A stretch of DNA of 64,000 nt from Vibrio astriarenae (GTDB lineage: Bacteria > Pseudomonadota > Gammaproteobacteria > Enterobacterales > Vibrionaceae), in NCBI RefSeq assembly GCF_010587385.1, contig NZ_CP047475.1, positions 930,001 to 994,000 of the forward strand, written 5' to 3'. The position numbers were made by a program, and so were the translations under genes. Position 1 is the first letter of the stretch. Every line of letters starts with the position of its first letter. Below are positions 45,850 through 54,395 of the stretch, piece after piece. A model generated the notes under the pieces. That model saw only the letters and a program-made list of their open reading frames with translations. It made no database searches and was not told where the DNA came from.

Positions 45850-47807
45850 TGATTGTTGAAGTTGGGCATTTTGCCCTCGTCATCTCACTGGCACTCGCCG
45901 TGTTGTTGAGTGTGTTGCCTTTTATTGGCGCATCTCGCAACAGCAGTATGCTAATGAACAGTGCGCGACCTTTATCTTGGGGTATGTTCATCATGCTCCT
46001 TATTTCGTTTGTTATTTTGTGTTGGGCGTTCTACACCAATGACTTTACGGTTCAATATGTAGTGAACAACTCCAACACCAAACTTCCATGGTACTACCGC
46101 ATTACGGCAGTTTGGGGGGCGCACGAAGGCTCGTTATTACTTTGGGTATTGATTCAAGCAGCTTGGACGGTTGCCGTCGCAACGTTTAGTCGTGGCATGC
46201 CGCAAGAGTCCGTTGCACGAGTATTGGGCGTGATGGGGCTGATTACTGTCGGCTTCCTACTGTTCATCATTCTGACGTCTAACCCTTTTGACCGTACACT
46301 GCCTTTCTTCCCTGTCGATGGGCGAGATTTGAACCCGCTCTTACAAGACCCGGGCTTGATTGTTCACCCGCCAATGCTCTACATGGGGTACGTTGGCTTC
46401 TCAGTCGCGTTCTCGTTTGCCATTGCGTCATTAATGACTGGGCGTCTTGATACAGCATGGGCACGTTGGTCACGACCATGGACAATCGCGGCATGGCTAT
46501 TCTTGACTCTGGGTATTGCACTTGGCTCATGGTGGGCATATTACGAACTCGGCTGGGGCGGCTGGTGGTTCTGGGACCCAGTAGAAAATGCGTCTTTCAT
46601 GCCATGGTTAGCGGGTACAGCACTGATGCACTCGTTAGCAGTGACAGAAAAGCGCGGCACCTTCAAAGCTTGGACTGTGTTGCTGGCACTTTCAGCGTTC
46701 TCCTTGAGCTTACTCGGTACCTTCTTAGTTCGTTCAGGTATTTTGGTCTCGGTACACGCATTTGCTTCCGATCCATCGCGCGGTATGTTTATTCTTGGCT
46801 TCTTAGTGGTTGTTATCGGTGGCTCTTTACTGTTGTTTGCTCTCAAGGGCGCATCAGTTCGAGTGCGAGGCAACTTCGATTTGGTATCGCGTGAGAATGC
46901 ACTTCTAGCCAACAACATTATCTTGATGGCAGCATTGGTGGTTGTGTTGGTAGGGACACTGTTGCCGCTAGTCCACAAGCAAATTGGCTTGGGCTCGGTC
47001 TCTATCGGGGCACCTTTCTTTGATATGCTCTTCGCTTGGCTGATGATGCCGTTCGCCTTTATCCTTGGTATCGGACCACTGCTACGCTGGAAACGAGACA
47101 ACCTAGGCAAATTGTTCAAGCCGATGCTGGCTGCTGGTGTTGCATCGATAGTGTTTGGTGCCGTCTTTGTCGTTTTGTTCGCTGACTTTTTCGACGGTAT
47201 GGCATACGTCGGCTGGATCATGGCTCTGTGGATCATCTTCCTCCATGGTTATGAGCTGTATCAACGTGCAACGCACCGTCATCCATTCCTAGAAGGTGTA
47301 ATGAAGCTTCAGCGTAGTCACTGGGCCATGATGCTTGGACACATTGGTTTGGCTGTTAGCGTGATTGGTATTGCGATGGTGCAAAACTACAGCATCGAGC
47401 GTGATGTACGACTAGCACCAGGTGAGCACTACGAGATCAAAGGTTACGATTTCTACTTCAAGCAGTTACGCGACAATGATGGCCCTAACTATGACGGCTA
47501 CATTGCGGATTTCGACATCATTCGTGACGGCAAAGTCTTGAATACGCTGCATGCTGAAAAACGTTTTTATAAGACAGCCCGTTCCATGATGACAGAAGCC
47601 GCTATCGACCGTGGTGTGACGCGTGACCTTTATGTTGCGATGGGTGAGCGCTTGGATGACAACGTCTCATGGGCTGTACGTCTATACTACAAGCCGTTTG
47701 TCCGTTGGATATGGGCAGGTTCGCTATTGATGGCGATAGGTGGTGCAGTGGCAATCAGCGATAAGCGTTACCGTTTCCGCAAGAAAAGCAAGCCACAGGA
47801 GGCATAA
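45849..47807 (+). CDS. ccmF: Heme lyase subunit CcmF
   Basis: Large membrane core of the system I cytochrome c heme ligase. 652 aa with many membrane segments (about 14-15). The WWD domain is visible as GWGGWWFWDPVENASFMPWL, with heme-ligand His around HPPMLYMGYVG and VSVHAFASDP. It has a start-stop overlap with ccmE and a two-base gap before the thioredoxin gene. Confidence 0.96.
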   Translation: MIVEVGHFALVISLALAVLLSVLPFIGASRNSSMLMNSARPLSWGMFIMLLISFVILCWAFYTNDFTVQYVVNNSNTKLPWYYRITAVWGAHEGSLLLWVLIQAAWTVAVATFSRGMPQESVARVLGVMGLITVGFLLFIILTSNPFDRTLPFFPVDGRDLNPLLQDPGLIVHPPMLYMGYVGFSVAFSFAIASLMTGRLDTAWARWSRPWTIAAWLFLTLGIALGSWWAYYELGWGGWWFWDPVENASFMPWLAGTALMHSLAVTEKRGTFKAWTVLLALSAFSLSLLGTFLVRSGILVSVHAFASDPSRGMFILGFLVVVIGGSLLLFALKGASVRVRGNFDLVSRENALLANNIILMAALVVVLVGTLLPLVHKQIGLGSVSIGAPFFDMLFAWLMMPFAFILGIGPLLRWKRDNLGKLFKPMLAAGVASIVFGAVFVVLFADFFDGMAYVGWIMALWIIFLHGYELYQRATHRHPFLEGVMKLQRSHWAMMLGHIGLAVSVIGIAMVQNYSIERDVRLAPGEHYEIKGYDFYFKQLRDNDGPNYDGYIADFDIIRDGKVLNTLHAEKRFYKTARSMMTEAAIDRGVTRDLYVAMGERLDDNVSWAVRLYYKPFVRWIWAGSLLMAIGGAVAISDKRYRFRKKSKPQEA

Positions 47808-47809
47808 TC

Positions 47810-48364
47810 ATGAATAAAAAAGTGCTTTATATTCCACTGGTTGCCTTCATGGTTTTGGTTGGCGTGTTTTTTATCCAGTTGGTAAAAAATGCAGGGGGGG
47901 ATGACCCAACAAAACTCGAATCGGTTCTCGTAGGCAAAACCGTTCCTAAGTTTCACCTTGAAGACCTCGTTCAAGAGGGAAAACAGTACGACCAATCGAT
48001 TTTTGTTGGTGAGCCGCTACTGTTGAACGTTTGGGCAACGTGGTGCCCAACGTGTTATGCCGAGCATACCTTCTTGAATCAGCTTGCTGAGCAAGACGTG
48101 AAGATCATCGGTCTAAACTATAAAGACGATCGGACTAAGGCGATTGGTTGGCTGCGGGATCTTGGCAATCCTTACATGATCAGCCTTTTTGATGGCCGTG
48201 GCATGCTAGGGCTTGATCTCGGTGTTTATGGTGCACCAGAAACCTTCCTTATCGATGCAGAAGGTATTGTGCGCTATCGCCACGTAGGTGATGTCAATGC
48301 GAGAAACTGGCAGGAGAAGCTAGGCCCAATGTATCAGCAGATGATTGAGGAGGCACAGCAATGA
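47810..48364 (+). CDS. dsbE: Thiol:disulfide interchange protein CcmG/DsbE
   Basis: Membrane-anchored periplasmic thioredoxin that keeps apocytochrome c Cys residues reduced. N-terminal anchor (about 5-24), thioredoxin fold with WATWCPTCYAEH as the active CxxC, and the family's GAPETFLIDAEG. 184 aa. It overlaps the next gene by four bases (ATGA). Confidence 0.94.
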   Translation: MNKKVLYIPLVAFMVLVGVFFIQLVKNAGGDDPTKLESVLVGKTVPKFHLEDLVQEGKQYDQSIFVGEPLLLNVWATWCPTCYAEHTFLNQLAEQDVKIIGLNYKDDRTKAIGWLRDLGNPYMISLFDGRGMLGLDLGVYGAPETFLIDAEGIVRYRHVGDVNARNWQEKLGPMYQQMIEEAQQ

Positions 48365-48840
48365 CTAAATGGATGATAGGGGCTATTGCGGCGCTATTTC
48401 TCTCATTCTCTGCAATTGCTTCGATTCAAGTGTATGAATTTGAAGACTTGAAGCAAGAGCAGCAGTTCAAAGAACTTGGACACACTTTGCGTTGTCCTAA
48501 ATGTCAAAACAACACCATTAGTGATTCAAATGCCGAATTGGCTCAAGACTTGCGACAAAAAGTGTATGAGATGACCAAAGAGGGCAAGTCGAAACAAGAA
48601 ATTGTCGACTATATGATTGCTCGCTACGGTAACTTTGTGACGTACAACCCGCCGTTGACGCCAGCAACGGCAATTCTGTGGGTTGGTCCTTTTGCCGTGA
48701 TTGTGCTTGGGGTGTTTTTAATGGTGATGCGAAGCCGTAGAAAACCAGCCAAAGCGGTAGAGAAGCAAGATTGGGATGAAGACAAGGAAGCGCGACTGAA
48801 AGCGCTACTTGATGATGAGAGCAACGGAGATAAATCATGA
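48361..48840 (+). CDS. ccmH: Cytochrome c maturation protein CcmH
   Basis: Thiol-reductase component of the heme lyase complex. N-terminal signal/anchor (about 1-21), redox motif LRCPKCQNN, and a single C-terminal membrane helix (about 100-122). At 159 aa it is the short form; the TPR part found fused in E. coli CcmH is encoded separately by the next gene. ATGA overlap with ccmI. Confidence 0.93.
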   Translation: MTKWMIGAIAALFLSFSAIASIQVYEFEDLKQEQQFKELGHTLRCPKCQNNTISDSNAELAQDLRQKVYEMTKEGKSKQEIVDYMIARYGNFVTYNPPLTPATAILWVGPFAVIVLGVFLMVMRSRRKPAKAVEKQDWDEDKEARLKALLDDESNGDKS

Positions 48841-50051
48841 CGTTATTCTGGGTAGCTTCGGTTGTTCTATTGGTTTTTGCAACTTTGATGGTCATTCTCC
48901 CGGCTATCAATCGCAAGCAGAATCAAGATGAAGCGCTACGTGATGAACTAAATAAGGCGTTCTATAAAGACCGTTTGGCTGAGTTAGAAGAAGAGACAGA
49001 CGAAGGCCTCGTCGACAATCAGAACGAGTTGATTGCCGATCTTAAACAATCTCTTCTTGATGATATTCCTACAGATGCTTCTGCTGAATCATCACAAGAC
49101 ATCAACCCTTGGTCGGTATTCATTCCTTCGGTCATTGTCATGCTGGTGATTACGTTTGGTGTTTACTATAAGTTCGGTGGTGCTCAACAGGTTAAAGAGT
49201 GGCAGGAAGTCTCTGCAAACCTACCAGAGCTTTCAAAAAAACTGATGGCCCCTGATGCGCAGATGACCGATGACGAGATGAATGATTTGACACTCGCATT
49301 GCGTACTCGACTCCACTACCACCCAGAAGATTCAACGGGTTGGTTACTGCTTGGGCGAATTGGCCTTGCAAACCGTGATGTTGAAACCGCCATCGGTGCA
49401 ATGAAGAAAGCCTATCGTCTTGAGCAAGATAACGAAGATGTGAAACTTGGTTACGCGCAAGCATTGATGCTTTCGCAAGACGAGATGGACCAAGAACAGG
49501 CACGCGCTCTGTTAGCGGAGTTGATGCAGCAAGAGTATGTCGACTTACGCGTTGTATCATTGATGGCCTTTGACGCATTTGAGCGCCAAGATTTCCCGTC
49601 AGCCATCCGTTATTGGCGTATAATGCAACAGATGATTGGCCCTGAGGACAACCGCTACGAAATGCTCGAGCGCAGTATTGAGAGTGCGGCGATTCAGATG
49701 GGCGAAAATGTCGCGCCGGGTAGAACGGTAGCTGTGACGATTTCTGTTGCTGAAGGTGTTCAGATTGATCCAAATGCACTGATTATTGTTTCAGTACACC
49801 CAGCTGATGGTTCTGCAATGCCAGTGGCAGCCGCTCGCTACCCACTCGGCGCCTTCCCAAGAACCGTTGTCTTGGATGATGGCAACAGTATGATGGAAGG
49901 ACGCAAGTTAACAGACTTAGAGCAGTTGATGGTGCGTGTGCGTATTGATACTGATGGAAACGTTGGTACCCGAGATGGGGATTGGTTTGGAGAGAGCCAA
50001 GTTGTCGATTTCGGTGAACCTGTTGAAGTCGAAATCAGTCAGCAATATTAG
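48837..50051 (+). CDS. ccmI: Apocytochrome c chaperone CcmI
   Basis: Binds apocytochrome c and delivers it to CcmFH. 404 aa: two membrane segments (about 3-22 and 95-112), a periplasmic TPR region (about 140-265, including GWLLLGRIGLANRDVETAIG), and a C-terminal domain with AVTISVAEGVQID. This separate CcmI corresponds to the second half of E. coli CcmH. Last gene of the ccm operon; a terminator follows. Confidence 0.92.
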   Translation: MTLFWVASVVLLVFATLMVILPAINRKQNQDEALRDELNKAFYKDRLAELEEETDEGLVDNQNELIADLKQSLLDDIPTDASAESSQDINPWSVFIPSVIVMLVITFGVYYKFGGAQQVKEWQEVSANLPELSKKLMAPDAQMTDDEMNDLTLALRTRLHYHPEDSTGWLLLGRIGLANRDVETAIGAMKKAYRLEQDNEDVKLGYAQALMLSQDEMDQEQARALLAELMQQEYVDLRVVSLMAFDAFERQDFPSAIRYWRIMQQMIGPEDNRYEMLERSIESAAIQMGENVAPGRTVAVTISVAEGVQIDPNALIIVSVHPADGSAMPVAAARYPLGAFPRTVVLDDGNSMMEGRKLTDLEQLMVRVRIDTDGNVGTRDGDWFGESQVVDFGEPVEVEISQQY

Positions 50052-50071
50052 GCATAAAAATTAGTCTCACA

Positions 50072-50106
50072 AACGCGCTCGATATGGAAATCGGGCGCGT
50101 TTTATA
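50072..50106 (+). terminator. Terminator of the ccm operon
   Basis: AACGCGCTCGAT/ATCGGGCGCGTT stem (one mismatch-like position) with a short loop, then TTTATATTT. It lies 20 bases past ccmI. Confidence 0.85.
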
Positions 50107-50161
50107 TTTGGGGTATATTATCCAAACTATACTTATTTCATGACCATGCTAGGAAGCCGAT

Positions 50162-50908
50162 ATGGAAATGAAAACCACAACAGTGATATCGACTCTTATC
50201 TTTGCACTTTCACTAAGTGCTTGTAGCTCCACGCCATCGCAAGAGCCCTCTCAAGTTAATGACCCAATAGAAGGCTTTAACCGCGTTATGTGGGATTTGA
50301 ACTATGAGTATCTCGACCCTTATTTTGTCCGCCCAGTCTCACTTGGCTATGTGAACTACGTACCGATGCCTGTTCGTAGTGGTATCGCTAATTTTTTAGC
50401 AAATTTAGATGAACCGCATAGTATGGTAAACAACTTGCTGATGGGGAATGGTGAAAAAGCCCTCACGCATTTTACGCGTTTTTTTATTAATACCACGATC
50501 GGCATTGGCGGCCTGTTTGATATTGCCTCGGAAGCTGACATCACTAAGTACGAAGAGAAAACTCTGGGTGATGCAGTAGGGCACTATGGCGTGGGAAATG
50601 GCCCCTATGTGATGGTACCTGCCTACGGCCCTTGGACGCTACGAGAGACGTTTGACTTTGCTGATGGCCTCTACGTCCCCCTTTCTTACTTGAACTTTTG
50701 GGCAGGGCTAGGTAAATGGGCTCTAGAGGGGATGGAAACGAGAGCGGCCCTAGTCTCTCAAGAAGCAACGCTGGAGCGTTCACCTGACCCTTATGCTCTA
50801 ACCAGAGATGTGTACCTTCAACGTAGGGATTTCACCGCGGAAATTGAGCGTACATCGTTTGAGGATTTGGATGAGGATGAGTTAGATGGGTATTTGGACG
50901 AGTTTTAG
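50162..50908 (+). CDS. mlaA: Outer membrane lipid asymmetry lipoprotein MlaA
   Basis: Removes misplaced phospholipids from the outer leaflet of the outer membrane and passes them to MlaC. Lipoprotein signal with lipobox LSAC and acylated Cys21; conserved NDPIEGFNRVMWDLNYEYLD and MVPAYGPWTLRETFD. 248 aa. The ribosome site GGAAG precedes the ATG. No other mla genes lie in the window, as is common because mlaFEDCB sits elsewhere. Confidence 0.94.
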   Translation: MEMKTTTVISTLIFALSLSACSSTPSQEPSQVNDPIEGFNRVMWDLNYEYLDPYFVRPVSLGYVNYVPMPVRSGIANFLANLDEPHSMVNNLLMGNGEKALTHFTRFFINTTIGIGGLFDIASEADITKYEEKTLGDAVGHYGVGNGPYVMVPAYGPWTLRETFDFADGLYVPLSYLNFWAGLGKWALEGMETRAALVSQEATLERSPDPYALTRDVYLQRRDFTAEIERTSFEDLDEDELDGYLDEF

Positions 50909-50927
50909 GGGTGAAGGTAGAAACAAG

Positions 50928-50953
50928 AAAGAGGAGCTATCGAGCTCCTCTTT
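50928..50953. terminator. Bidirectional terminator, mlaA / fadL
   Basis: AAAGAGGAGCT/AGCTCCTCTTT perfect stem with a four-base loop between convergent genes. The T tract is short on both sides. Confidence 0.75.
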
Positions 50954-50965
50954 GAGTTTGTTTGG

Positions 50966-52279
50966 TTAGAATGTGTAGTTGGCTTGGATACCTAGTAGCC
51001 AAACATCACCGGTTGTTGTACCAACAAATTGACCACCAATAGCCTCAGCAATATCATCTGATTCATATCCACGTGATTCAGTAATGTCCGCATCTTTTGC
51101 AATGATGTAAGTAAAACCACCATCGAGCGTGAACTGCTTAGTAAGATCATAGCTAGCACCGATGCTCAACCATGTACGGTCAGTTTCAGGGATAGTAATG
51201 GTGCGGTTTTTGTCTGATACTGCCGATGTATCGTATGCGATACCAGAACGCAGAGCGAATTTCTCACTCATTTGGTATGTCGTACCTAAGGCAAAGCGAT
51301 AGTTGTCTTCCCAGTTTTCAACTTTCACCATTTCAGCATTTGATCTGTCGTTTAAATTAGCTTCCAACTTGTCAAAGGAACTCCAATTTGTCCAGTTAAG
51401 GCTTGCATGTATCGCCCATTGCTCAGAAACCTGGTGGTAACTAGCCAACTCGAAAGTAGCTGGCAATGGCAGATCCATAGAACCGTTTATTTTCTTGGAT
51501 GGGTTTAAAGGGCTAAAGCCGATACCTTCAGCATGCCCCTTTAAGGTAAGGTCGACCTGAGACTTATAAGTAGCCCCGATTCGGTGTTGTTTGTTAATTT
51601 GCCATGCTGCGCCAAACTGCCAACCCCAATCGGTAGTATCGCCTTCCATATATTTGAGAGTAGTGCCACCAATGTTGTGACAATACTGTTCACTTAAATT
51701 GATGCACCCATGAGCGGGTGCAGTTGCTCCAAAATGCCCCTCAGCAATAATATATCGAATACCGCCACCAAAACTAAATTGCTCGTTGAGTTTATAAGCA
51801 ACGTTGGCATTGAGCTCCATCGTTGTTACTGCGGCCTCGTTACCAAAATGAGAAGCAGCAAAGTCTTTATCTAGCTCTGTTTCCATGCCGTAGTTAGTAC
51901 CTGCGGCAAAACCAGTAAACCATTGCTCATTGATTTGGTGACTTAAATAGAAGTTTGGAATAACTGCACTGTTTGCAAAATCTTTTGAACTCGCGTTGTA
52001 TGAACCGGTTGGATGCGTAACTGTGCCATCAACGTCCAAGTTAGGATCAACGTAAATCGCCCCGACAGAGACCTGAGTACCCTCAAGGTAAGTGAGCATC
52101 GCTGGATTACGCCATTGTGCGCTTGCATTATCTGCCATCGCAGCTTCACCAGCGTACGCGCGGCCAAGGCCCGTCGCTGAATATTCCGCTAGCTGAAAGC
52201 CAGCTGCAGAAGCCGTTGTTGAGACAAGACCAAAGGTGGAGAGCAGGGTTACTGCTAAAAGGGTACGATTAAAGTTCAT
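50966..52279 (-). CDS. fadL: Long-chain fatty acid outer membrane channel FadL
   Basis: Beta-barrel importer of long-chain fatty acids. Signal peptide about 1-25 (ending TASA-AGF) and the FadL N-terminal hatch GFQLAEYSATGLGRAYAGEA and NPAMLTYL. Alternating barrel strands end with a C-terminal aromatic (LLGIQANYTF). 437 aa. Vibrios often carry more than one FadL; I cannot say which paralogue this is. Confidence 0.93.
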   Translation of the reverse strand: MNFNRTLLAVTLLSTFGLVSTTASAAGFQLAEYSATGLGRAYAGEAAMADNASAQWRNPAMLTYLEGTQVSVGAIYVDPNLDVDGTVTHPTGSYNASSKDFANSAVIPNFYLSHQINEQWFTGFAAGTNYGMETELDKDFAASHFGNEAAVTTMELNANVAYKLNEQFSFGGGIRYIIAEGHFGATAPAHGCINLSEQYCHNIGGTTLKYMEGDTTDWGWQFGAAWQINKQHRIGATYKSQVDLTLKGHAEGIGFSPLNPSKKINGSMDLPLPATFELASYHQVSEQWAIHASLNWTNWSSFDKLEANLNDRSNAEMVKVENWEDNYRFALGTTYQMSEKFALRSGIAYDTSAVSDKNRTITIPETDRTWLSIGASYDLTKQFTLDGGFTYIIAKDADITESRGYESDDIAEAIGGQFVGTTTGDVWLLGIQANYTF

Positions 52280-52581
52280 TGAAGTGTTCGCTGAAATTCC
52301 ATTTGAAATAGGCGCAAAATGATAAAACTAGAGCTTTTGCTTTAACAACGAAATGTAACTAACTGTGACTATTTGGAGTTTTATATTAAGAGAGTCTAAT
52401 TTTCTAGATTTATTAACTGGAATGTAATGTGCTGAAACCTAATTTAAGTGAACGCGTGTAGGGCGAATAACGGGTTTTCTATTACAGATGTACGCTCAAG
52501 TGTGTCGCTTTTCATTGAACTAGAGACAAAAAGGCTTACATATTTGCATATAAGCCTTTGATTAAATCCATAGTGGGTGGT
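52280..52581 (-). other. fadL upstream region
   Basis: A 302-base gap that must hold the fadL promoter and the SulP terminator. Apart from that terminator I see only AT-rich sequence, including a TAATAT/TATAAA stretch near 52380-52390 on the minus strand that could be a -10. No convincing FadR or CRP site was found. Confidence 0.45.
52528..52559 (-). terminator. Terminator after the SulP transporter gene
   Basis: On the minus strand AAAGGCTTATAT pairs with ATATGTAAGCCTTT around a short loop, followed by TTT. It lies about 25 bases after the gene. Confidence 0.85.
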
Positions 52582-54141
52582 TTAGCCAGCGAGAACGTCA
52601 GTCGCAACTTTGTAACTTGGATCCTCTTTAACGTTGATTTCCACTAGGCTACCTGCCTTGTCTAATAGTTTACGACAATCCGGGCTCAGATGACGTAAGT
52701 GCAGTGTCTTTCCAACATTCGCATAGCGCTCCGCGATCGTTTCGATAGCCTCGATTGCGGAGTGATCAGCAACACGAGAATGAGCAAAATCAACAATAAC
52801 ATCTTGTGGATCATTTTGAGCGTCAAACAGCTCCAAGAAGTTAGCAGCAGAACCGAAGAAGATAGGACCATTGACCTTGTAGACCTTAGAGCCCTCTGCA
52901 TTAGTTTCACTACTCGCATAAATGTGTTTTGCATGCTCCCATGCAAACATGAGTGCAGATACAACAACGCCCACAGCGACCGCGACCGCTAAATCAGTAA
53001 GTACTGTCACCACCGTTACCAATACGATAACGAAAAAGTCTTGCTTAGGCACGCGGCGAGCAAGTTTGAAGGTCGCCCATTCAAAAGTGCCAATGACCAC
53101 CATGAACATGACACCTACTAATGCTGCCAATGGGATCATCTCGATCAGCGCAGAGGCAAATAGAATAAACACCAGCAACATGACGGCAGCGACAATACCA
53201 GACAGGCGTCCACGCCCACCCGAGTTGACGTTGATCATCGACTGGCCGATCATCGCACAACCCCCCATAGCACCAAATACCGAGCATGTCACGTTCGCAA
53301 GGCCTTGACCCACACACTCTCGGTTTGACTGACCACGGGTGTTAGTCATTTCATCCAATACCGTTAATGTGAGTAGTGATTCAATCAAACCAATAGCGGC
53401 AAGAATAATGGCATATGGAAGGATGATTTGCAGTGTTTCTAGATTAAATGGCACCACGGGAATAGCAAATGTTGGTAGTGTGCCCTCAAGCGTTGCTTCT
53501 GGATTGCCCGACATGGTGCGCAGGAAGTCGACCACAGTGTTGGTCTCAAGATCTAAACCTACAACAATGAGCGTTACCGTCAGAATGGCAACGAGAGAAG
53601 AAGGAACGGCAGTGGTCAGTTTAGGCAAGAAATGAATGATGACCATCGTTAGCGCAACGAGGCCAAGCATTAGCATCATTTCTCCCTGCGGCAGCCATGT
53701 CAGTACACCGTTAACGTCGGGTGTCTTGAACTGGCCAAGCTGAGCGAGAAAGATAACAATAGCCAAGCCGTTGACAAAACCAATCATCACGGGATGTGGC
53801 ACCATGCGAATGAACTTACCGAGCTTGAAGACACCGGCAAGAATTTGAATTAGGCCCGCCAACAAAATTGCTGCAAAGAGGTATTGCACACCATGGGTCG
53901 CCACAAGGCTTACCATGACAACAGCCATTGCACCCGTTGCACCAGATATCATCCCTGGTCGACCACCGAAGATTGAGGTGACAAGACCAACAATAAAGGC
54001 GGCATATAGACCTACCATAGGATCGACGCCCGCAACAAAGGCAAATGCGACCGCTTCTGGTACCAACGCAAGTGCGACTGTTAAACCTGACAACACATCA
54101 TTTTTTATAGAGTGCTGGGAAAACTGAGGAAACTCAAACAT
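52582..54141 (-). CDS. SulP family anion transporter with STAS domain
   Basis: SLC26/SulP permease, probably for sulfate, bicarbonate or a dicarboxylate; substrate not determinable from sequence. 519 aa: about 12-14 membrane segments to residue 400, with the family N-terminal pattern [20 protein letters not shown] and [10 protein letters not shown], and a C-terminal STAS domain (about 415-510, including [20 protein letters not shown]). It is monocistronic, separated from fadL by a terminator. Shorter than E. coli DauA and closer in size to BicA-like members. Confidence 0.9.
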   Translation of the reverse strand: MFEFPQFSQHSIKNDVLSGLTVALALVPEAVAFAFVAGVDPMVGLYAAFIVGLVTSIFGGRPGMISGATGAMAVVMVSLVATHGVQYLFAAILLAGLIQILAGVFKLGKFIRMVPHPVMIGFVNGLAIVIFLAQLGQFKTPDVNGVLTWLPQGEMMLMLGLVALTMVIIHFLPKLTTAVPSSLVAILTVTLIVVGLDLETNTVVDFLRTMSGNPEATLEGTLPTFAIPVVPFNLETLQIILPYAIILAAIGLIESLLTLTVLDEMTNTRGQSNRECVGQGLANVTCSVFGAMGGCAMIGQSMINVNSGGRGRLSGIVAAVMLLVFILFASALIEMIPLAALVGVMFMVVIGTFEWATFKLARRVPKQDFFVIVLVTVVTVLTDLAVAVAVGVVVSALMFAWEHAKHIYASSETNAEGSKVYKVNGPIFFGSAANFLELFDAQNDPQDVIVDFAHSRVADHSAIEAIETIAERYANVGKTLHLRHLSPDCRKLLDKAGSLVEINVKEDPSYKVATDVLAG

Positions 54142-54346
54142 AGTGATAAATGATCCCTAATGATTACCACCCATCTGAATTTTCAGGGTGCACAGGGCAA
54201 GCGTAGTCACAATTGAGCCTGCTCTGATTTAAAAGTGTAAGAAAGTGTGACAATAGAGGTTGCTGCGAATGCTAACGGAAAGTGTGATTAAGTTCAATTG
54301 ATAAGCAGAAAATGGACGGAATTAGGATAGCAGATGGCGAGCGGAT

Positions 54347-54375
54347 AAAAAAATGCCCGCTTTGAAGCGGGCATT
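54347..54375 (-). terminator. Terminator after rne
   Basis: Minus strand AATGCCCGC/GCGGGCATT with a six-base loop, then TTTTT. It lies 21 bases beyond the rne stop. Confidence 0.92.
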
Positions 54376-54395
54376 GAATCAATTAAAGCATGAGC

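Noticed and set aside
46541..47236. A 231-codon minus-strand open frame inside ccmF
   Set aside because: It is fully antisense to the conserved WWD and membrane region of ccmF. Its composition is that of a mirrored hydrophobic gene and it has no start signals.
49192..49779. A 195-codon minus-strand open frame inside ccmI
   Set aside because: Antisense shadow of the TPR region, no ribosome site and no recognisable domain.
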